Below are positions 43,573-52,076 of a DNA stretch of 57,267 nt, piece after piece. The DNA lies in NCBI GenBank assembly GCA_017304945.1, contig JAFKLG010000082.1:1-57267 (forward strand). The letters run 5' to 3'. A program made the position numbers and the translations under genes. Each line of letters opens with the position of its first letter. The stretch's first letter is position 1. The stretch comes from Rhodospirillales bacterium. GTDB lineage: Bacteria; Pseudomonadota; Alphaproteobacteria; Acetobacterales; Acetobacteraceae. The notes beneath the pieces were generated by a model. It did no database searches, was not told the DNA's origin, and saw only the letters and a list, made by a program, of their open reading frames with translations.

Positions 43573-44880
43573 TCAGGCCGCTAGCCCCGCCCGCCAGAGG
43601 TCCAGTTCTGTGCGCGGCCGTCCGCCCAGCAGCTCGGCCCAGTAGGCCCGCGCGTCCGCCTTGCTTCCGCTCTGCACCAGCGCGTGGAAATAGGTCTGGC
43701 GGAACAGGTCGACCTGCGCGTCGCTGCCGCCGCCGATCGTGGCCATCGGCATGATCGGCTCGAGCAGCGCCGCCGCCCGGCTCGCGTCACCGACGGCGAA
43801 GGCGGCGACCGCGTCCACCAGGGGGCGGCCGAAGCCGACCCAAGTCCGGTGCGCCTCCGGGTCGCCCTCCGCCGCGCGGCGCGCGACCGCCGCTCGCCAG
43901 GCGGCGACCGTGTCGGCCTGGCCGGCGCGGGCCAGCGCGTAGACGAAATGGGCGTCGAGGAACGGCATGTAGTGGCTGCCGAGATGGACGGCGACGCGCG
44001 ACGCGATCTCGGGCCACAGCGCGTCGACCGCGGCGCCGGCCAGCTCCAGCCGCCATAGCAGGGCGATCGCGTCCACCTGCTCAAACACCAGATCGGGGGC
44101 GATCCCCCAGACATGGCGGCGGAACAGCGCCAAGGCGCGGTCGTGGTCCAGCCGGTCCAGATGAGCGAGCGCCAGATGCCACGTGTTATGGCAATGCGCG
44201 AACCGGCCCGAGGCGATCCAGCTCGGCAGGAACCCTTCCAGCGCCGCGATACCGGTCTCGGTCTCGCCGCGGCGGAGGTGGATGTGGGCGACGCAGTGAT
44301 GCGCCCAGGGTTGGTCCGGGTCGATCGCGAGCGCGCGCTCCACGCTGGCCTGCGCGGCGGGCAAGTCGCCGCACAGCTCCTCCGCGAAGGCCGCCATCGC
44401 AAGCAGGTCGGCATCGTCGGGATTGGCCGGGACGAGCCGGTCCATGTGGGCGCGGAACCGCGGCGCCTCATGCTCCTGGCCCAGCACGTAATAGAAGAAC
44501 TCGGCGATCTTGGCCGCCAGCAGGTCGGTGGGCCAGCGCGCGGTCAGCGCCTCGGCGGCCTCGAGCGCACCCAGGTGGTCGTGCGCCAGCCAGCGCCGCA
44601 GCAGCGCCTCCCATCGATGCTCCCGTTCGGTGGCGCCGGCGAGCAATGGGGCGGCGGCGTCGAGGAAGCCGCGGCCCGCTGCATCGGCCGGGGCGGTCTG
44701 GCCGAGCAGGCAGAACGCGGCGGCGGCGAGCTGGATCATCGGCGTTTCGGGGAAGGTCTTCGCGTCCTCCAGGATGGATTCGGCACCGCGATCCAGCCGC
44801 ACCAGGCGGCGCGTGAACGTGTCGAGTGAGACGCGTTCGGCGGCGGAGCCGATCGTCGCGGGAAGCGTCCCGTCGGTCAT
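43573..44880 (-). CDS. Tetratricopeptide-repeat protein, TTC38-like
   Basis: This 435-residue soluble protein is built of helical repeats. It resembles the TTC38 family, known mainly from eukaryotes and some proteobacteria, with the characteristic HHCVAHIHLRRGE and HCHNTWHLALAHLDRLDHDRALALFRRHVWG blocks. No signal peptide is seen. The biochemical role of the family is not known. It lies between a peptide-type binding protein and an RND pump, 60 bp after the RND gene on the same strand, and may be read through from it. Confidence 0.78.
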   Translation of the reverse strand: MTDGTLPATIGSAAERVSLDTFTRRLVRLDRGAESILEDAKTFPETPMIQLAAAAFCLLGQTAPADAAGRGFLDAAAPLLAGATEREHRWEALLRRWLAHDHLGALEAAEALTARWPTDLLAAKIAEFFYYVLGQEHEAPRFRAHMDRLVPANPDDADLLAMAAFAEELCGDLPAAQASVERALAIDPDQPWAHHCVAHIHLRRGETETGIAALEGFLPSWIASGRFAHCHNTWHLALAHLDRLDHDRALALFRRHVWGIAPDLVFEQVDAIALLWRLELAGAAVDALWPEIASRVAVHLGSHYMPFLDAHFVYALARAGQADTVAAWRAAVARRAAEGDPEAHRTWVGFGRPLVDAVAAFAVGDASRAAALLEPIMPMATIGGGSDAQVDLFRQTYFHALVQSGSKADARAYWAELLGGRPRTELDLWRAGLAA

Positions 44881-44940
44881 GCAGCCAGGCTGGAGGCGGG
44901 CATGGGTGGGATCCTCCGGTGCGGGGGGCGAGGGCGCCGT

Positions 44941-47900
44941 TCAGTCCGCCTCACCGCCCATCTTGGCCGCGAGCGTCGGCATGCGGGAGCGGCGCGGCGC
45001 CAGCCAGTGCTGCAGCCGGTCGAGATAGAGGTAGATCACCGGCGTCGTGTAGAGCGTGAGGATCTGGCTGAGCGCGAGCCCGCCGACCATGGCGTAGCCC
45101 AGCGGCTTGCGGAACTCGGAGCCGGCACCGGAGCCCAGCATCAGCGGCAGGCCGGAGAGCAGCGCCGCCATGGTGGTCATGAGGATCGGGCGGAAGCGCA
45201 TCAGGCAGGCCTGGCGGATCGCCTCGAACGGCGGCAGCCCGTCCTTGCGTTCGGCGCTGATGGCGAAGTCGACCATCATGATCCCGTTCTTCTTCACGAT
45301 GCCGATCAGCAGGATCACGCCGATCAGGGCGATCACCGACAGGTCGTATTTCACCATGATCAGCATCAGCAGCGCGCCGACGCCGGCCGAGGGCAGCGTG
45401 GAGAGGATGGTCAGCGGCAGGATGTAGCTCTCGTACAGGATGCCCAGGATGATGTAGACCGTGATCAGCGCGGCCGCGATCAGGTAGGGCTGGGAGGCGA
45501 GCGAGGACTGGAACGCCTGGGCGGTGCCCTGGAAGGTGCCGTTGACGGTGATCGGCGTGCCCATCCCGGCGACGGCGGCATTGATGGCGTCGACCGCCTG
45601 CCCCAGCGCGGCGCCGGGCGCCAGGTTGAAGGAGATGGTGACGGCCGGGAACTGGCTCTGATGGCTGATCGACAGCGGCTGCACCGGCACCGTGGACCAT
45701 CTGGTGAAGGCGGAGAGCGGCACGGCGGCGCCGGTGGACGATTTCACGTAGAGCTTGTCGAGCGTCGCCACCGTGCCCTGCTGCTCCGGCAGCACCTCCA
45801 GGATGAGGTGGTAGGAGTTCACCTGGGTGAAATACTGGGTGATCTGGCGCTGGCCGAACGCGTCGTACAGCGTGTCGTCGATCGCCTGCGGCTGGATTCC
45901 GAAGCGCGCCGCCTGGTCGCGGTCGATCACCAGCGTCGCGGTGGTGCCGCCGACCTGCTGGTCGCTGGTGACGTCGCGCAGCATCGGCAGCGAGCGGAGC
46001 TTGTCCAGGATGCGCGGCGCCCAGTGGAACAGCTCGTCCAGGTCGGCATCCTGCAGCGTGTACTGGAACTCGGTCTTGGAGAGCCGGCCGCCGACCCGGA
46101 TATCCTGCGCCGCCTGCAGATAGAGGGCGCCGCCCTCGACCTTCTGCAGCTTGGGGCGGAGCCGGTTGATGTATTCCTGCGCCGTTCCGCCGACGCGCTG
46201 GTCCCACGGCTTCAGGGCGATGAAGATGCGGCCGTTGTTCACCGTCTGGCCGCCGATCCCGGCGCCGATGCTGGAGGCGAACCCGGCCGTGTCGGGATCG
46301 GAGAGTACCACCTCCTGCAACTGCTCCTGCACCTGCATCATGCGCTTGAAGGAGATGTCCTGCGCGCCCTCGGTGATGCCGATCACCACGCCGGTGTCCT
46401 GCGGCGGGAAGAAGCCCTTGGGGATGACGAGGTAGAGGTAGACGGTCAGGCTGACCGTGGCCAGGAACACCAGCAGGGTGATGAACTGGAAGCGCAGCGC
46501 GATATCGAGGGTGCGCCGGTAGCCGCCGACCAGGGCGGTGAAGAAGCCCTCGATCAGGCGGTAGAGCCGGCCGTGCTCGCCGCGATGATGCTGCAGGAAG
46601 CGTGAGCACATCATCGGCGTGAGCGTGAGCGATACCACCGCCGAGACCAGCACCGCGATCGTCACGGTCATGGCGAATTCGCGGAACAGCCGGCCGACGA
46701 TGCCGCCCATCAGCAGCAGCGGGATGAACACGGCGACCAGGGAGAAGCTGATCGAGACGATGGTGAAGCCGATCTCGCCGGCGCCCTTGATGGCGGCCTC
46801 CATCGGCCGCATCCCGTCCTCGATGTGGCGGTAGATGTTCTCCAGCATGACGATCGCGTCGTCGACCACGAAGCCGACCGCGATGGTCAGCGCCATCAGG
46901 GACAGGTTATCGAGCGAGTAGTTCAGCAGGTACATCACCGCGAAGGTGCAGATCAGTGCCACCGGCACGGTGATGGACGGGATGACGGTCGCCCAGACGC
47001 TGCGCAGGAACAGGAAGATCACCATCACCACGAGGCCGATCGACAGCATCAGGGTGAACTGCACGTCCTCGACCGAGGCGCGGATGGTCTGGGTGCGGTC
47101 CATGATGATGCCGACATGGACGGCGGGCGGGATGGACGCCTCGAGCCGGGGCAGCGCGGCCTTGATGCGCTCCACCGTCTCGATGACGTTGGCCCCCGGC
47201 TGCTTGAACACCATCAGGATGATGCCGCGCTTGCCGTTCTGCCAGCCGGCGAGGAGCTGGTTTTCCGGCCCGTCGACCGCGCGGCCGATATCGCGCACCC
47301 GCACCGGGGCGCCGTTGCGGTAGGCGAGCACGACGTTGTCGTATTCCGACGCCTTGGTGAGCTGGTCGTTGGCGTAGATGGTGAAGGTGCGGTTTTCGCC
47401 GTTGATCGTCCCCTTGGGCGCGTTCACCGTGGCGTTGACCAGGCTGAACCGCACGTCCTCCAGCGTCATGCCCATGGCGGCGAGCTTGGCGGGGTCGATC
47501 TGCACGCGCACGGCGCGCTTCTGCTCGCCGCCGATCAGCACCTGGGAGACGCCGGCGATCTGCGAGATCTGCTGTGAGAGGACGATGTCGGCATAGTCGT
47601 CGACGTCGATCAGCGGCACCGCGTCGGACTGCACCGACATGATCAGGATCGGCGCTTCGGACGGGTTGACCTTCCAGTAGTTGGGCGTGGAGGGCAGGTT
47701 CTTCGGCAACTGGCCCGAGGCCGCGTTGATGGCCGCCTGCACGTCGGAGGCGGCGGCATCGATGTTGCGGTCGAGGTCGAACTGGATGGTGATCGAGGAC
47801 TGGCCCTGCACGCTGATCGAGGTCATCTGCGAGATGCCGGAGATGGCGGCGAACTGGCGTTCCAACGGCTGGGCGACGGTGGTCGCCATCGTCTCCGGGC

Positions 47901-48063
47901 TGGCACCCGGATACTTGGCGTTGACGTTGATGGTCGGGAAGTCGACGCGGGGCAGGGGGGCGACGGGCAGGAACGGATAGGCGGCGATGCCGACCAGCAC
48001 CAGGGCCGCCATGAACAGCGAGGTGGCGATCGGCCGACGGATGAACGGGGTGGAGATGCTCAT
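44941..48063 (-). CDS. RND efflux transporter permease (HAE1/MdtBC-like)
   Basis: This 1040-residue inner-membrane protein is a full-length RND pump with two repeats of six helices and two large periplasmic loops. It begins MSISTPFIRRPIATSLFMAALVLVG, and the proton-relay aspartates lie in GFVVDDAIVMLENIYRHIEDG of helix 4. FPTINVNAKYPGASPETMAT is the usual first loop segment. It follows its membrane-fusion partner by 83 bp. MdtB/C-like pumps export drugs, bile salts or metabolites. No outer-membrane factor gene is in the window, so a separate TolC-like channel would be needed. Confidence 0.95.
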   Translation of the reverse strand: MSISTPFIRRPIATSLFMAALVLVGIAAYPFLPVAPLPRVDFPTINVNAKYPGASPETMATTVAQPLERQFAAISGISQMTSISVQGQSSITIQFDLDRNIDAAASDVQAAINAASGQLPKNLPSTPNYWKVNPSEAPILIMSVQSDAVPLIDVDDYADIVLSQQISQIAGVSQVLIGGEQKRAVRVQIDPAKLAAMGMTLEDVRFSLVNATVNAPKGTINGENRTFTIYANDQLTKASEYDNVVLAYRNGAPVRVRDIGRAVDGPENQLLAGWQNGKRGIILMVFKQPGANVIETVERIKAALPRLEASIPPAVHVGIIMDRTQTIRASVEDVQFTLMLSIGLVVMVIFLFLRSVWATVIPSITVPVALICTFAVMYLLNYSLDNLSLMALTIAVGFVVDDAIVMLENIYRHIEDGMRPMEAAIKGAGEIGFTIVSISFSLVAVFIPLLLMGGIVGRLFREFAMTVTIAVLVSAVVSLTLTPMMCSRFLQHHRGEHGRLYRLIEGFFTALVGGYRRTLDIALRFQFITLLVFLATVSLTVYLYLVIPKGFFPPQDTGVVIGITEGAQDISFKRMMQVQEQLQEVVLSDPDTAGFASSIGAGIGGQTVNNGRIFIALKPWDQRVGGTAQEYINRLRPKLQKVEGGALYLQAAQDIRVGGRLSKTEFQYTLQDADLDELFHWAPRILDKLRSLPMLRDVTSDQQVGGTTATLVIDRDQAARFGIQPQAIDDTLYDAFGQRQITQYFTQVNSYHLILEVLPEQQGTVATLDKLYVKSSTGAAVPLSAFTRWSTVPVQPLSISHQSQFPAVTISFNLAPGAALGQAVDAINAAVAGMGTPITVNGTFQGTAQAFQSSLASQPYLIAAALITVYIILGILYESYILPLTILSTLPSAGVGALLMLIMVKYDLSVIALIGVILLIGIVKKNGIMMVDFAISAERKDGLPPFEAIRQACLMRFRPILMTTMAALLSGLPLMLGSGAGSEFRKPLGYAMVGGLALSQILTLYTTPVIYLYLDRLQHWLAPRRSRMPTLAAKMGGEAD

Positions 48064-48146
48064 TCGGTGCGATCTGCCCTATCGGTGCCTGCGGTTGGCG
48101 GCGGTGTCGATGCCTGTCGGTCGGTGTCGGATGTCGGCCCCCGGCG

Positions 48147-49319
48147 TCAGGTCCCCGGCTTGGCGGGATTGGCGGCCGTCTTGTCGGCGGTCTGGCTCAC
48201 GCGGACCCCGGCCTGCAGGCGGGATTGGCCGTCGGTGACGACGCGCTGGCCTTCCTGCAGACCGCTCGCGATCACCGCCACCTGGCCATCGTCGCGGGTC
48301 ATCTCGACCGGCTGGCGGGCGACGGTGTCGTCGGGCTTCACCACATAGACATAGAGCCCGTTGGGTCCGTGCTGCACCGCCACGGAGGGCACCGTGAGCA
48401 CGTTCACGTCGGTGCCGACCAGCAGGCGGATGTTGACGAACTGCCCCGGCCAGAGCCGGTTCTGCGGGTTCGGGAAGGTGGCCTTGGAGCGGATCGTCCC
48501 GGTGGCCGGGTCGATTGCATTGTCGACGGTGAGCAGGGTGCCCTGGTCCAGTTCCGCCTTCTCGTCGCTCGACCGCGCCACCACGCGCGGCTTGCCGCGG
48601 GCCATGGCCTCGTGGATGGCGGGCAGGTGGTCCTGCGGCACGGCGAAGGTGACGCTGATCGGGCGGAGCTGGGCCAGCGTCATGATCGGCGTGCCCTCGG
48701 CGGTGCGCACCAGGTTGCCGGGATCGACGGTGCGCAGCCCGACGCGGCCGTCGAACGGGGCGGTGATGTAGCAGTAGCTGAGGTTGAGCTGGGCGGCCTC
48801 GATCTGCGCTTCGTCCCCGACGATGGCGGCGCGCAACTGCTTGGCGAGCGCCTGCACCGTCTCGAGCTTCTGGCGGGAGGCGATCTCTTCCTTGGCGAGC
48901 GCGGTGTATCGCACGAGATCGGCGGTGGCGGTGGCGAGCTGGGCCTCGTCCTGGGTCTTCTTCGCCTGTGCCGCGTCGAGCGCGGCCTGGTAGGGGCGCG
49001 GGTCGATGACGGCGAGCAGGTCGCCCTTCTTGACGTCCTGGCCCTCGGTGACCGGCACGTCGGTCAGGGTGCCGTCGACACGGCTGCGGAGCTGGACGGC
49101 GTAGAAGGCCTGGACGGATCCGAGTGCCGGAATCCAGATCGGCACGTCCTTGCGGGTGGCGGTGGCGATGCTGACCGGCACGCCGGGCGTGGACGGGGCT
49201 GCACCGGAGGCGTTCGGCGGGGCGCCGGATTGCGCGGCCGTGGCGACCGGCTGCGCGACCAGCAGGAGGAGCGCCGCGGCCAACGCGCCGCCGAACGCCG
49301 CGTGACCGCGTGGTTTCAC
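48147..49319 (-). CDS. RND efflux periplasmic adaptor (membrane fusion protein, MdtA-like)
   Basis: This 390-residue protein has an N-terminal export signal (HAAFGGALAAALLLLVAQPVATA), a lipoyl-like barrel (FYAVQLRSRVDGTLTDVPVTEGQDVKKGDLLAVIDPRPY), a helical hairpin over about residues 125-190, and the beta-barrel block NLSYCYITAPFDGRVGLRTVDPGNLV. It bridges the inner-membrane pump and an outer-membrane channel. The start is a GTG at 49319 just after GGGGAG. It is the first gene of the pump operon. Confidence 0.94.
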   Translation of the reverse strand: MKPRGHAAFGGALAAALLLLVAQPVATAAQSGAPPNASGAAPSTPGVPVSIATATRKDVPIWIPALGSVQAFYAVQLRSRVDGTLTDVPVTEGQDVKKGDLLAVIDPRPYQAALDAAQAKKTQDEAQLATATADLVRYTALAKEEIASRQKLETVQALAKQLRAAIVGDEAQIEAAQLNLSYCYITAPFDGRVGLRTVDPGNLVRTAEGTPIMTLAQLRPISVTFAVPQDHLPAIHEAMARGKPRVVARSSDEKAELDQGTLLTVDNAIDPATGTIRSKATFPNPQNRLWPGQFVNIRLLVGTDVNVLTVPSVAVQHGPNGLYVYVVKPDDTVARQPVEMTRDDGQVAVIASGLQEGQRVVTDGQSRLQAGVRVSQTADKTAANPAKPGT

Positions 49320-49590
49320 GACTCCCCGCCTCCGCTTCGCTTGCGGACCATCTGCATGATTCTGATCGCCCTCTCCATGGAGGCGTCTGCCCCGCCCGTA
49401 TTCCGTCGGTGCAGGTCATGCAGCCGCCCCTGCATCCCCAGGCGATCATTCTCCGCGAAACATCTCCGCCCCGCCAGGGGGAATCGCGCGGCGGTCCCGT
49501 CTGCCTGCCGTCAGCAACACTTTGATACGCGCCCGCGGCGGTCCGGCGGCGGCGGTCTCGCGCCGATCCGGGCGCCGCGGGTGCGGCGGC

Positions 49591-50178
49591 TCACCCGTCC
49601 GCGACGCCGAGCGCGCGGCGGAACCGGTCGGCGAGGTAGGCGCCGTCGCGCGGCGGCAGGAAGCGCGGCTTCTCCTCGGGCGAGATGCGTATCACCGCGA
49701 ACAGCGACTCCCGGCGCAGCCGGTCGCGCAGCAGTTCGACCTCGGCCATGTCGAGCGCGGTCGCGGTCTGGTGCCAGCCGCAGGCGGCGGCGACGGCAGC
49801 GAGATCGGTGCCGAGGCCGGTGTGGCTGCGCTGCGACCCGGTCTCGCCGAATCGGGTGTTGTCGAGCACCGCGACGGCGAGATTGGCCGGTGCCTGGGCG
49901 GCGAGGGTGGCGATCGAGCCGATCCCCATCAGCATCTCGCCGTCACCGGTGATCACCAGCACGCGCCGGCGCGGCTGCGCGAGGGCGATCCCGAGGCCGA
50001 TCATCGCCGCGCCACCCATCGCGCCCCAGAGATAGAAGTTGGTCGGTCGGTCGCCGGTGGCGCCGACGTCGTAGGTGGCGGCGCCGAGGCCGCTGACCAC
50101 GAGCAGGTCGCCGGGATCGCGCAGCAGGGTGGCGACGACCTCGCGGCGGTCGAGGGTTCCTTCGTTCGGCAGGGTCAT
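49591..50178 (-). CDS. ThDP-dependent decarboxylase, beta subunit (ComE/phosphonopyruvate decarboxylase-like)
   Basis: This 195-residue protein is a stand-alone pyrophosphate-binding domain of a thiamine diphosphate enzyme. The ThDP motif is visible as GDGEMLMGIGSIATLAAQ continuing to LDNTRFGETG. FYLWGAMGGAAMIGLGIALAQP is the usual preceding block. It overlaps the alpha-subunit gene by 4 nt. Such split enzymes include sulfopyruvate decarboxylase (ComDE) and phosphonopyruvate decarboxylase. The true 2-oxo acid substrate is unknown. Confidence 0.87.
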   Translation of the reverse strand: MTLPNEGTLDRREVVATLLRDPGDLLVVSGLGAATYDVGATGDRPTNFYLWGAMGGAAMIGLGIALAQPRRRVLVITGDGEMLMGIGSIATLAAQAPANLAVAVLDNTRFGETGSQRSHTGLGTDLAAVAAACGWHQTATALDMAEVELLRDRLRRESLFAVIRISPEEKPRFLPPRDGAYLADRFRRALGVADG

Positions 50179-50693
50179 TTCACGAACACCTTGGCGCCGA
50201 TCAGGCGCTGGGAGAACAGCACGGCGACCGGGATCTGGCTGTCGAAGGCGAGGGCGGCGGAGGCGGCGACCATCTCGGGCGCGTCCTCCGGCCGATCGGC
50301 ACGGCGGACATGCACGCCGGCTTCCTTCAGCACGCCGGGGGTGGCGGCGCCCATCGGCACCTGCCACGGATTGAACTCCCCCCATTCGCCCCGCATCGTC
50401 ACCAGGGTGAAGAAGGGCATGCGGCAGTTCAGCGGCAGCGACAGCATGTTGATGCAGTTGCCGACGCCCGAGGACTGCATGATCAGGGCGGCGCGCTGCC
50501 CGCCCAGCCAGGCGCCGGCGGCGAGCGCGATGCCCTCCTCCTCGGTGGTCAGGACGACGGCCTGCATGTCGGGGTCGGCGTGCGCGGCTTCGATCAGGTG
50601 GGCGTGGCCGGCGTCGGGCACGTAGCCGATCTGGGTTACGCGGGCGGCTTTCAGCGCGGCGTAGACGCCGGCCTGCCAGGTCGGATGGGTCAT
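50175..50693 (-). CDS. ThDP-dependent decarboxylase, alpha subunit (ComD-like pyrimidine domain)
   Basis: This 172-residue protein is the pyrimidine-binding half. It carries the catalytic-glutamate segment (AVVLTTEEEGIALAAGAWLGGQ) and the MQSSGVGNCINMLSLPL and PFFTLVTMRGEWGEFNPWQ blocks shared with sulfopyruvate and phosphonopyruvate decarboxylases. Its ATG at 50693 is chosen because the domain starts there. The stop overlaps the beta gene start. It lies 160 bp after a Liv-type binding protein on the same strand. Confidence 0.87.
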   Translation of the reverse strand: MTHPTWQAGVYAALKAARVTQIGYVPDAGHAHLIEAAHADPDMQAVVLTTEEEGIALAAGAWLGGQRAALIMQSSGVGNCINMLSLPLNCRMPFFTLVTMRGEWGEFNPWQVPMGAATPGVLKEAGVHVRRADRPEDAPEMVAASAALAFDSQIPVAVLFSQRLIGAKVFVK

Positions 50694-50853
50694 GGGGTCT
50701 CCTCTGCGCCGGCATGCTGCCCCCAGGTCGGGCCCAGGGCAAGCGAACGGGGGAGAGGGGGACGCGACCGACACCGGGGGGCAAAGGCCGCGCAAGGAGG
50801 CAGAGGCGGGGCCGTACCCTGCGCGGCGGCAGGGCACGGCCCACGTCGCGGCG

Positions 50854-51978
50854 TTACATCTGCGCGTAGGCGCCGTTCTTCCAGACGTACATCACGTAGC
50901 CGCCCCCGGTGACGTCACCCTTCTTGTCGAAGCTGACGTTGCCCAGCACGGACGGCCAGTTGCCCGAGGCCTTCAGCGTCTCGGCGATCTTCTTCGGGTC
51001 GAAGGTCTTGGCCTTCTTCACGGCGTCGGCCCAGACCTGGATCGCGCCGTAGGTGTAGAGGACGTAGCCCTCGGGATCGATCTTCTTGTCCTTGAATTCC
51101 TTCACCACGTCGGCCGCGGCCTTGTTCAGGCGCGGGTCGGGGGAGAAGGTCATCATGGTGCCGTTGCCGGCGTCACCGGCGATCTGCCAGAACTCGTTGG
51201 TCACCAGCGCGTCGCCGCCGACCAGGGTGGCCTTCATCCCCTGTTCCTTGGCCTGGCGGATGATCAGCCCGGACTCGGTGTGATAGCCGCCGACATAGAT
51301 CACCGACACGCCGGCCTGCTTCAGGCGGCTGACCAGGGAGGAGTAGTCCTTCTCGCCCGGCGTATAGGCGGCATAGAGCGCTTCCTGGACCCCGGCGGCG
51401 TTCAGCGCCTTCTTGGTCTCGTCCGCCAGGCCTTTGCCGTAGGCGGAGTTGTCGTTCAGGATCGCGATCTTGTCGTTCTTGAAGTGCTTGGCGAGGTAGT
51501 CGCCGGCGACCTTGCCCTGCTCGTCGTCACGTCCGCAGACGCGGAAGGTGTTCCAGCCGCCCTTGTCGGTGTAGGCGGGATTGGTGGAGGCGGGGGAGAT
51601 CTGCAGGATCCCTTCCTCCTGGTAGACCTTGCTGGCCGGGATCGAGCTGCCCGAACAGAAATGGCCGGCGACGAACTTCACGCCCTTGGCGGCCATCTGG
51701 TTGGCGACGGAGACGGCCTGCTTCGGGTCGCAGGCATCGTCGCCCACGTCCAGCACCAGCTTCTGCCCGTTGATGCCGCCGGCCTTGTTGATGTCGGCCA
51801 CGGCCATCTCGGCGCCCGCCTTCATCTGCTGGCCGAACGCGGCGTACTCGCCGGTCATCGGCCCGACCGTCGCGATGTGGATCTGTGCCTGGGCCGGCGC
51901 GGCGGCCAGCGTGAGCGCGATCCCGAGCGTGGCGGTGGCTCCCAGCAGCGATCGTCTGAGCATGCGCATCGTCCCCAT
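50854..51978 (-). CDS. Branched-chain amino acid-type ABC substrate-binding protein (LivK-like)
   Basis: This 374-residue periplasmic protein has an RRSLLGATATLGIALTLAAAPAQA signal peptide and the type I binding fold: IHIATVGPMTGEYAAFGQQMKAGAEMAVADINKAGG, then a cysteine pair around DDACDPKQA, CSGSSIPA and VSVIYVGGYHTESGLIIRQAKEQG. No LivHMGF genes are adjacent, so it is a solitary binding protein here. Several in-frame ATGs lie within ten codons of the start, so the exact start is uncertain. It is divergent from a luciferase-like monooxygenase. Confidence 0.92.
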   Translation of the reverse strand: MGTMRMLRRSLLGATATLGIALTLAAAPAQAQIHIATVGPMTGEYAAFGQQMKAGAEMAVADINKAGGINGQKLVLDVGDDACDPKQAVSVANQMAAKGVKFVAGHFCSGSSIPASKVYQEEGILQISPASTNPAYTDKGGWNTFRVCGRDDEQGKVAGDYLAKHFKNDKIAILNDNSAYGKGLADETKKALNAAGVQEALYAAYTPGEKDYSSLVSRLKQAGVSVIYVGGYHTESGLIIRQAKEQGMKATLVGGDALVTNEFWQIAGDAGNGTMMTFSPDPRLNKAAADVVKEFKDKKIDPEGYVLYTYGAIQVWADAVKKAKTFDPKKIAETLKASGNWPSVLGNVSFDKKGDVTGGGYVMYVWKNGAYAQM

Positions 51979-51987
51979 GATTGTGTC

Positions 51988-52004
51988 CGCCGCACCGTGC
52001 GGCG
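51988..52004. promoter_or_regulatory. 17-bp perfect palindrome in divergent promoter region
   Basis: CGCCGCAC-C-GTGCGGCG is an inverted repeat with perfect eight-base arms in the 98-bp gap between the LivK-like gene and the monooxygenase gene. It lies ten bases upstream of the LivK-like start, where a bound repressor could block that gene. No regulator gene is adjacent. It could also form an RNA hairpin. Confidence 0.4.
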
Positions 52005-52076
52005 CGACTGGTCGGGAACCTAGCCCGCGACTTGGAAACGCGCCAGAATCGCCGCAACGACCGGGAGGAATGGGGC

